From Roseovarius litoreus (GTDB taxonomy: Bacteria; Pseudomonadota; Alphaproteobacteria; Rhodobacterales; Rhodobacteraceae), in the NCBI RefSeq assembly GCF_900142765.1, contig NZ_FRCB01000002.1, positions 248,001-312,000 on the forward strand: DNA of 64,000 bases, given 5' to 3'. Every line of letters starts with the position of its first letter. Positions within the stretch are counted from its first letter, which is position 1. Shown in pieces: positions 44,153-51,400 of the stretch. The position numbers and the translations under genes are program-made. Below the pieces are notes generated by a model that worked only from the letters and a program-made list of their open reading frames with translations, searched no databases and had not been told where the DNA came from.

Positions 44153-44472
44153 CACGATGGCTACAGGCCGCGCAGAGAGCATCCGAGGCCAGGAATTTAC
44201 CGAAAAAACCGAAACAACCCCCCATGCCGGAGGTTAATTCGGTTTATTCGGTTAATTCCAGCCGGCGAAAGGCGGATGCAGTGTCGCCCGAGGAACTCGC
44301 CCGAGATCTTTACGAGGAACGGGCCGCGATCCGGAAATTCCACGGCGGGCAGGACCGCGAGACAGCCGAGCGGGCAGTATGGCCCGAGGATCGACCACCA
44401 GCAAGCAACACGTGGCTAGATGACTGGCCGCGCGCAGCCGACGATCTGCATAACCCAGATAATTGGAAATGA
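44149..44472 (+). CDS. Hypothetical protein downstream of DUF3987 gene
   Basis: This is a 107-residue hydrophilic protein of unknown function whose ATG overlaps the DUF3987 stop. Residues 15-37 are low-complexity (LPKKPKQPPMPEVNSVYSVNSS) because the DNA there forms a long hairpin (44193-44258). The C-terminal half (LARDLYEERAAIRKFHGG) looks helical. It ends the coupled block. Confidence 0.6.
   Translation: MTRWLQAAQRASEARNLPKKPKQPPMPEVNSVYSVNSSRRKADAVSPEELARDLYEERAAIRKFHGGQDRETAERAVWPEDRPPASNTWLDDWPRAADDLHNPDNWK
44193..44258. repeat. Long hairpin of TTCGGTT-type repeats inside a gene
   Basis: A 21-nt arm at 44193-44213 and its complement at 44238-44258 match at 19 of 21 positions around a 24-nt loop. 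Each arm is built from the unit TTCGGTTT/ACCGAAAA that also occurs three times in the DUF3987 gene. Confidence 0.6.
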
Positions 44473-44484
44473 AAGGACCACGAC

Positions 44485-44630
44485 ATGACACCACAACATA
44501 ATCTAATCGAACACCAATGCGACGAAGAACAGGTCGCCGCTGCTAATGCAATGGCCTAACGTTTTGCCGCGATCGAGCACCTGCCCGAAGGTCCCTTGCG
44601 CGCCCATGCGAGGCAACATTGCGATATCTC
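44485..44630 (+). pseudogene. Small island gene interrupted by a TAA stop
   Basis: An ATG with an AAAGGA site opens a frame (MTPQHNLIEHQCDEEQVAAA) that ends after 24 residues at TAA 44557-44559. The same frame continues in sensible sequence (RFAAIEHLPEGPLRAHARQ) for another 20 residues before losing protein-like character. One base change (CAA to TAA) would explain the stop. The rest of 44630-44926 holds no gene I can support; it includes a run of nine G at about 44770. Confidence 0.4.
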
Positions 44631-44926
44631 ACCCCGAGGCATTCAACGCGACAACCACGATCACGGGCTGATGGTGGAACAGCCCGCCTATGGCCAAGTA
44701 AATTCAGCGTGCCGGGCGGTGCGCCATTACTCCTCCCAACAGCCACCTTACCTGCAATCCAAGCAGGAGGGGGGGGGGCACATCGCTCACACCCTGAATC
44801 TCGGGACCGGCGGGGGGAGCTTGTTTCTGTGCATGCCAGAATTCGGACCGGGGATCGGGTTTCGCCGAGAGTGGATAAGACACGGTAAGATGGTGGCAAA
44901 CAGAAATCACAGAAATCACTTTCAGC

Positions 44927-45046
44927 ATGAATCCTGGCTGGTTCTATGACACGAAGGACCCGGAGGGTTGGAAGAAGTGTCTGCACAGCGGGCGTGATGT
45001 CGCTGAGGTGGAACGTTTGGTGGCGAAGAAGGACGCGGACCGATGA
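44927..45046 (+). CDS. Small ORF upstream of the DptFGH-like module (39 residues)
   Basis: The frame reads MNPGWFYDTKDPEGWKKCLH at the start and ends KKDADR. It is coupled by ATGA to the next small ORF. No family is recognised. Its Trp-rich composition and coupling suggest a real small protein, but proof is lacking. Confidence 0.35.
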   Translation: MNPGWFYDTKDPEGWKKCLHSGRDVAEVERLVAKKDADR

Positions 45047-45259
45047 GGCTAACAGAGACTCAGATCGAGGCAAAAATCAAGGTGGGGCTTTTCGATGCGT
45101 CCGGCATGGGCCAGTACCGATGAACTTGATGATACGTCGTACGGGAACACACCGAAGGATCTTCCAGGTTTTTGGCCGGTCGCCGTCTTTGAGACGGTTC
45201 TGCGCAAGCACCGGAATTTCTTGAATATTGCATTCAATCGCCACAATGTTAGGTTGTGA
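45043..45259 (+). pseudogene. Two out-of-frame small ORFs that join into a 71-residue protein
   Basis: A 26-residue ORF (45043-45123, MRLTETQIEAKIKVGLFDAS...) is followed in the +1 frame by protein-like sequence (ELDDTSYGNTPKDLPGFWPV, then a Leu/Asn-rich end) that stops at 45257-45259. Skipping one base after the CGA codon at 45118 merges them. The second stop overlaps the GTG start of the next gene (GTGA). This is either a frameshifted gene, programmed frameshifting or, less likely, a separate 54-residue ORF starting at 45095. Confidence 0.4.
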
Positions 45260-47169
45260 TCGTTGACGTCAGCGAATGCGCCCTGAGAGGCGTTGGCGTG
45301 GAAGGGAGCAGTGCATTGCCGGATAATAGAAACCAGCATGTCTATAGAATGGCGCGGTTCCTGCCATTTGATCCGTCGCATGATCAGATCTATGAAGAAT
45401 ACCAGGTCGCGAGCGACTCTCTGAATCTTGATACCGTGGCGTTCGACTATGTGCTGGCGGCGGCCCGTTCAGGCGCCCGAATGATTGTGCTCACGGGGGA
45501 TGCCGGACATGGAAAAACCCATCTCTGCCGACGCGTAATCGAGAGTTATCTCGGTTACGATGAAGAACAGGCGAGGCGGCTGATCAACGAGGCATGTGAC
45601 GGCAGGCAGGTCATCCGGGCGGCACAGGATGCCGCCACAACCGGTGCCTTGCGCATTTTCAAGGATTTCTCCGAATTCTCGCCCGAAATCGCCGCCGAAC
45701 TTGTCGAAAGCTCTAACGACGGCGAGGCGGTTACGATCATTTGTGCCAACGAGGGCCGCCTTCGTGCGGTCCTTGCGTCGGATGCGGCCGGTTCGTATTG
45801 TCGCGAGCTACTCAAGAGTTTCGAGACATCTTTCGATGACGGAAAAGCCAGCCGCGACGGAAGCACGCATATTGTGAATCTGAACCATCAGTCGACCGCG
45901 GCGGGTGAAGACGGCCAGTCTCTGGGAGATCGGGCAATTCGCGACTGGACATCCGGCACAAGGTGGAGAGCCTGCGCCGATTGTGACGCGCGTGACGCCT
46001 GCCCGATCAACCGTAACCGGGAAATGCTGTCGGAGCGTGTGGACAGCGAGGTCGCCGGCACCAGAAAGCAGAAACTGCGTCTGTTATTCGCCACCCTTGA
46101 GCGAATTGGCTATGTCATAACCATTCGAGACATGTTGATGGCATTCGCCTATCTCCTCACAGGTGGCTTGAAATGCGAAGATGTTCACCGCATGAGGAAG
46201 CGCAGAAAACGAGGCTGGCAGCAGTCCTATGCCTTTTACAATCTTGCCTTCGAGGCACCCGATACGCTCTCCAAAGAGCAGCTGAATCGCCTGCCTCTCA
46301 TGCAGCAGCTCCCGAAGCTGGATCCGGGGCGGCGAGCTATCCGGGAAATCGACGAGCGCATCGTCAATCAACAGGAAATCTTCGGTCACGGTCAGTTGGA
46401 TCTGCTGTTTCCCGCTCCGTCCGAGTCCGAGGAGGACGTGATCGATGCCGCTGACGGGATCGATGAGATTATCGGGGATCCGCGCAACAGAAAGCAGAGG
46501 GCATCCGAGGCCGAGAATGTGACCCGTGTCGTCCGCGCTTTGCGCCGCCGCGCCTATGTTGACGGGGTGGCCAACAACAACCTGGATATGGCGCATCTGG
46601 GCTTTCCCTACGGCGCCGACTTTCTGGGGATCGTGCATGACAATCTCGACGCGCCTGCACGAACACTCCTGAAGAAGCGTGTAATCGCCGGCCTCCACCA
46701 CATCCAGGGCCTGCAGTTCGCCGACCAGACACCCACGCTTCATCTGGTTGATCCGGCATTCGGCAGGTCGATGTCGGGAACGGCAATTCTGGCGGCCCGG
46801 ATCAAGCCTGCCGATGTCGATCTCATCAGATTATCGGAGAAATGGGGCAGGAGCGACGAGGTTCCCCATCACGTGAAAACAAGTGTCGACTGGATCGACC
46901 GGCATGTGGTTCTGAGGATCGTCGACCAGAAAGACGCTCCGCACGACCTCTTGCTGGATCTGATGACTTTCGACTGCATTCTGAGAGCCGCGGCAGGTCA
47001 TGTGCCGACAAAGTTTTACGAGCACGACATTCGGCGTGTGGCGAGCTTCCTCGGCCGCATTGCGCAATCCGCGCATGCGAATTCGGACCAGATCAATTTA
47101 ATCAGAGACGGTCGCTCTCAAACCATTTCAATTGACGGAAGCACCATTCAGGTCGGTGCAGGCGCTTGA
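45256..47169 (+). CDS. dptF: DptF-like P-loop ATPase of a DNA-restriction module
   Basis: This is the first gene of the three-gene module, 637 residues. A Walker A motif (GDAGHGKT, residues 81-88) follows the strand RMIVLT. A second conserved region has IICANEGRLR at about 161-170. A zinc-finger-like cluster CADCDARDACPINRN has Cys240, Cys243 and Cys249. The size, position before a ~440-residue protein and a ~1700-residue FtsK-like protein, and these motifs fit DptF of phosphorothioation-dependent restriction. I recognise this by pattern and could not compare profiles. The GTG at 45256 overlaps the preceding stop; GTG 45298 (behind GAGAGG) or TTG 45316 are alternatives. The gene overlaps dptG. 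Confidence 0.65.
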   Translation: MIVDVSECALRGVGVEGSSALPDNRNQHVYRMARFLPFDPSHDQIYEEYQVASDSLNLDTVAFDYVLAAARSGARMIVLTGDAGHGKTHLCRRVIESYLGYDEEQARRLINEACDGRQVIRAAQDAATTGALRIFKDFSEFSPEIAAELVESSNDGEAVTIICANEGRLRAVLASDAAGSYCRELLKSFETSFDDGKASRDGSTHIVNLNHQSTAAGEDGQSLGDRAIRDWTSGTRWRACADCDARDACPINRNREMLSERVDSEVAGTRKQKLRLLFATLERIGYVITIRDMLMAFAYLLTGGLKCEDVHRMRKRRKRGWQQSYAFYNLAFEAPDTLSKEQLNRLPLMQQLPKLDPGRRAIREIDERIVNQQEIFGHGQLDLLFPAPSESEEDVIDAADGIDEIIGDPRNRKQRASEAENVTRVVRALRRRAYVDGVANNNLDMAHLGFPYGADFLGIVHDNLDAPARTLLKKRVIAGLHHIQGLQFADQTPTLHLVDPAFGRSMSGTAILAARIKPADVDLIRLSEKWGRSDEVPHHVKTSVDWIDRHVVLRIVDQKDAPHDLLLDLMTFDCILRAAAGHVPTKFYEHDIRRVASFLGRIAQSAHANSDQINLIRDGRSQTISIDGSTIQVGAGA

Positions 47170-48481
47170 GCGACAGATAGGCAAAAGCATGCAGGATGAA
47201 TTGACGGAAAAGACCCGCAAGGGACCCGAAGTCTCGCGCGAACTGTTCGGTGGCGTTCTCGACTTCGACGCGGCCGGGCACTACCCGGGATTGGAACTTC
47301 TGAATTTTGTATTCTGCGGCGAGGGCCAAGACCCCTTGCCGGCGGGGGATGCCGTGAAGATCAAGCGCAGATCCCATGATTTTGGCAGGCGCCTCGTCTG
47401 GGATGGAGCCTTCAAGAGCGATCCCAGGCGGCATGAGGTGCTGTTGGATGACACGTCAGCGGAGGAAACCCTGAGGGAGCTCCTGCGCTGTCTGCAGTTG
47501 GATATCCCGAACGGAACCAAAGAGCCCAAATGGTCGAGAGCGCACTTCTTTCCCTACACGCCCTCTCTCATCCATTGGGACTCGCGCGAGCGAAGCGGTA
47601 AAATTCGACTGGAGCGTCTCTACCTCAGGGGCGGTGGTGCGCTTGCCTTCAAGGTTCTCAGATCTGACGCTGACCTGGATCGGCTGCGGCGCATAAGGGA
47701 AGGCTTTGCGGGTCTTTATTCCGCGACTGTAGACAGCCCCCTCGAAATTCTGGCCGCATTCATCAACGGGCAGAGCAAGAATGACGTGGAGCCCGTCACG
47801 GATGACATCGAGAAGGCCACAAGGGCAAACCTCGATGAGTTTGAGGACGTTTACCGCGACGGGATACTGAACATTCTCGAACAGCATGCCGCGACATCGG
47901 TCGCGAAGATCCGAGCCGTAATGGGCTGGACTGGACTCTGGCTCGTGTTGATGCAGAACAGACGCGCAAGGTTCAGCCTCGGAATGGAACTGTCGCCGAT
48001 TGTCTGTGACTGTGGGGCCGCAAGCCCGCAATTGAGGCGTGTTTCGCAGCGATGCCTTCAAGAGGTGCTATCGAATATCGTCGAAGCAGTGGTCCAGTTC
48101 GAGCCTGAAATGGCCCAGGCCCAAAAAAACAAGATAAGAAGCTTTTTCTGGGCGACGGCGGCCGCGAACGGCTTCCTGAATGCATGGCGAGGACGGAAGC
48201 ATTTCACATTCTCTGTCGACGCGCTTGAGATGATTGTTCTGGCAACAATTCCGGCCGGCTCCGAAATGCCATTCGAACGGTTTGTAACCGAAGTGCTTTA
48301 CGATCGTCTCGGAATTGCTGTCGGGCGCGGCGCCGCCGAGGCATCGGGTCTCGTGAATTCGATCGACGCAAGCATCTTCGAGGAAAACGAGGCGCAACTG
48401 GCGCTCCAGATGATCGCCGCCGGTCTGGTCACCCAGTATTCCGACGCGACGCGAATGGTAAGCCCAAGAACAACTGCATGA
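47156..48481 (+). CDS. dptG: DptG-like component of the restriction module
   Basis: This 441-residue protein has no motif I can tie to a known catalytic activity. It is soluble and mixed alpha/beta, with segments such as HYPGLELLNFVFCGEGQD, HFFPYTPSLIHWDSRERSGKIRLERLYLRGGG and FSLGMELSPIVCDCGAASPQLRRVSQRCLQEVL. The assignment rests on gene order, length and the neighbours, which fit the middle gene of dptFGH. The start is uncertain: TTG 47132, GTG 47156 and ATG 47189 are in frame; the GTG gives a 14-bp overlap with dptF and is used here. It ends 12 bp before the dptH-like gene. Confidence 0.55.
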   Translation: MQALERQIGKSMQDELTEKTRKGPEVSRELFGGVLDFDAAGHYPGLELLNFVFCGEGQDPLPAGDAVKIKRRSHDFGRRLVWDGAFKSDPRRHEVLLDDTSAEETLRELLRCLQLDIPNGTKEPKWSRAHFFPYTPSLIHWDSRERSGKIRLERLYLRGGGALAFKVLRSDADLDRLRRIREGFAGLYSATVDSPLEILAAFINGQSKNDVEPVTDDIEKATRANLDEFEDVYRDGILNILEQHAATSVAKIRAVMGWTGLWLVLMQNRRARFSLGMELSPIVCDCGAASPQLRRVSQRCLQEVLSNIVEAVVQFEPEMAQAQKNKIRSFFWATAAANGFLNAWRGRKHFTFSVDALEMIVLATIPAGSEMPFERFVTEVLYDRLGIAVGRGAAEASGLVNSIDASIFEENEAQLALQMIAAGLVTQYSDATRMVSPRTTA

Positions 48482-48493
48482 CCGGAACCTGAC

Positions 48494-51400
48494 ATGAGCG
48501 GAACTGAAAACATCATTGCAGGCACGGCATTCGAAATTGTCGCTCGCAGCTTTGCTTCGGGCGACGAAGCCGACCGCAACTCGTTCAGACTGAAGAACCT
48601 GACGCGGAACGAGGCCCTTAAATTTGTGCGTGTCTGGCAGGCCCGATCTGCCGAAAGAAGTCTCAAGCGTGTGCGGCTTCTTGTGGCCAGTGACTCACAT
48701 GAGGATTTCCCGGCCGAATTCAGAGCAAATCCGGAGCACGCTATAACGTTTTACCGCAACAACAATGAGCATGGGCTCGTCTACATCGAGACAAAAGTCG
48801 AGAGTGACGAGCAGGGTTTGAAGAACCTCTTTACGCTCAGAGACGTGAACTTCCTCGACGGCACATTTGACGAGGCCGGTGAATTTGTAGTTCCGGAGGA
48901 GATGGTAAGACAGGCGTTGCAGTTTGTCGGCGCTCCCAACCCCGAGGTCAACGAACTTCTTCGCGATCGCCTTGTCGAGGTTCTTCGCGAGCTCAATGCA
49001 GCCGGTATGACCATTCCGGTCAGAAAATATGCGGGTTTCGTCCTCGCGGCGGCGCAGGAAGTCTTGTCCGGTCCCGGTGTATACGCCCCGGAAGAGACAA
49101 ACGCCCTCGTGGGAAGGTGTCTTGTGCAGCTTGATATGTTCCCCGACGAGGAATGGCGAATGAATGCGACGCGTGTTGCGCGCCGCCTCTCACTCAATCG
49201 TTTGCGCGCGGAACTCGCGGCCTCGCCCTCCTCGGATCTCGATCCGGAAAAAACCGCACAGGACTGCCATCGGACGAAATTCGTGGACGAACTGGGTGAG
49301 CAATATGATCCAGACACCCAGGCTTACTGGCGTGAAGAATGCTCTCAATACTGCCTCGACCCCACTGACACACGGCGCGGCCGCATACCTTACAGGATTT
49401 TCGAGCAGGTTTTCAGCAAAGACGTCAAAGGGTTGCCTCTTGGTCAAAGGGTTGCCGAGGAAATACTCGACAGTGCACCTTCCAGGAAATCCGAATTCGA
49501 CGGACTGGCAGTCGAGACGGGTTTGAACAATCGATCGGTCGAGGATGCGCGCAAGTTCCTCGAGAGTGAACCGGCCGAAACCAGTGATCTTCCGTTGAGG
49601 GACCTGCTGTCGAAGCAGACGCTTCGTATGGTCGAGAAGTTGGCGTCCCCTGCCATTGATAGGATCCAGAACCCGCTCATCAAGCTCTCTCAGGTCGCGT
49701 CTGATTTTCGAGCCCGGACGGATCTTGATGATGGGGAATATCGTATCGAGTTGCGTGCCGGCCCGGCCATCGGTGCGCAGCATGAATCGACGCTTGGCCT
49801 TTTCGCGTTTCTATACGGCAGCGCGCTTGCGGAAATCTGCGCATCCCTCAAAGACGGACTTGGCTCGGTGTCTCTCGAGGTGGACGGTCGACTGACCGGC
49901 CAGACACCGGTGCCGGCTCTCCGGGGGGACATGGATCCCGACGCGGACAGTTCCGATAGCAGCTCCACAGAGGAGGATGAGGGAACCGTCTGGCTGCCCG
50001 TTCCTCTCGAATTCGTTCTAGTGAACCTCGAGGACGGGGAGGAGGTTGACAGTGAGGTCGCTGTCGAGTGGTTGCCCGACGATCTGTCCTATCTGGCGCT
50101 GTTCTGGATCTCCGTTTGCGGAGAGGACAGGGGAGAGGTCACGTCAGAGCTGTATGCGCCTGCGAACCGGTCTGGCGAGGACTGGATAACCGAGGTGGCG
50201 CACCGCATGCTGCCCTTCCAGAATGGACGGTCAAAACCCATTCCCGATGCACTGCTGAAGACCCCGATTATTCACAGGCTTGTTGAAATCCGCTCGGGTT
50301 TCAGGGCCGAGGCTGAGAAGGAAGGCCTGTCATCACGGCTGTTGAATGATGTTTTTGACGCGTGGTCGGTGCTTCTTGCGGATGCACGAAGGGCATTTGT
50401 GCCGGACGGCGAGATACCCGAGGGCATGATCGAGTTCCTGAACGCCGATTGCGTCCAGGAGTTTGATGGAGATCGCGTCCTGATGCTCCAGTCTCATCCA
50501 CTGAAACTGCGCTGGATCGCCTCCTACCTTGCCCAGTCGATGAAGCTTGCTCTCGACGCTATCGAGGGCTCATTGAGGCTCAATGAGCAGAACGAAAATC
50601 TCTACCTGGATTGGATAAAGGGGCTGTCTCCGCATCAGCAACCCTCGATCCACAGTTCCGCCGATGGTCACATCCTCTTCGCGGATGGTGAGCGGGGATG
50701 GACCGAAAACTTTCAAAGAGCCGCCTCTTCCGGCGGCACTGCGTCTGGCGACAGGATCCACTCCAGTCTCGTTTCCGAAATCGCCCGTCAGACGACGGCC
50801 TATCTCCATGCTCATCCCTACAAGTCAGACGGGCTTAGAATTCTTATTGTGACGGGCGGCGCGAGTGCCCTGGCGGCAGACATCGTGCAGGAAGTTCGCA
50901 AGGGGGAATTCAAAAATCTCGCAATGACAATCGAACTGGTCGCACCCAAGAGTTGTTGGGACGAGGCCGCCCGGCAATTCGAACTGGTGGACACCGACAA
51001 TCGTCTGGCCGGGGCGGGCGCTCTTTTCCCGCCGGTTCAGCTCAACCTCCACGATCTTGAGAGGGTCAGGGAAGATGCGGAGGCCGCGTTGGGAGGCCTG
51101 ATCTGTGATATCGCGGTCGTGCCTCAGTTTCTCGACGACAATATCAGCACCGACGCGAAAACCGAGGACGAGTCTGCGTCGCTCGGGAGGTTTGACCCCC
51201 TCCTAGATGATCCGACCTACATCGCTTCCGGCGCAGGGGCCTCGGCGCTCTGGGTGTCACTCAGGCCCAAGATGCCAGACACCGCGCTCTCTGACTGGTC
51301 GACGCTGGCAGTCAGACACGAGCGCAGAACCCCCGTGGCTGCCGATCGCCCGGAGGCGACAGACTTCATGGATATTCGTATCAACTTCAACAATACGGCG

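Noticed and set aside
44543..45073. 176-residue minus-strand frame in the island gap
   Set aside because: No family pattern; Cys/Arg/Pro-rich and without a ribosome-binding site. Plus-strand small ORFs with overlaps fit better.
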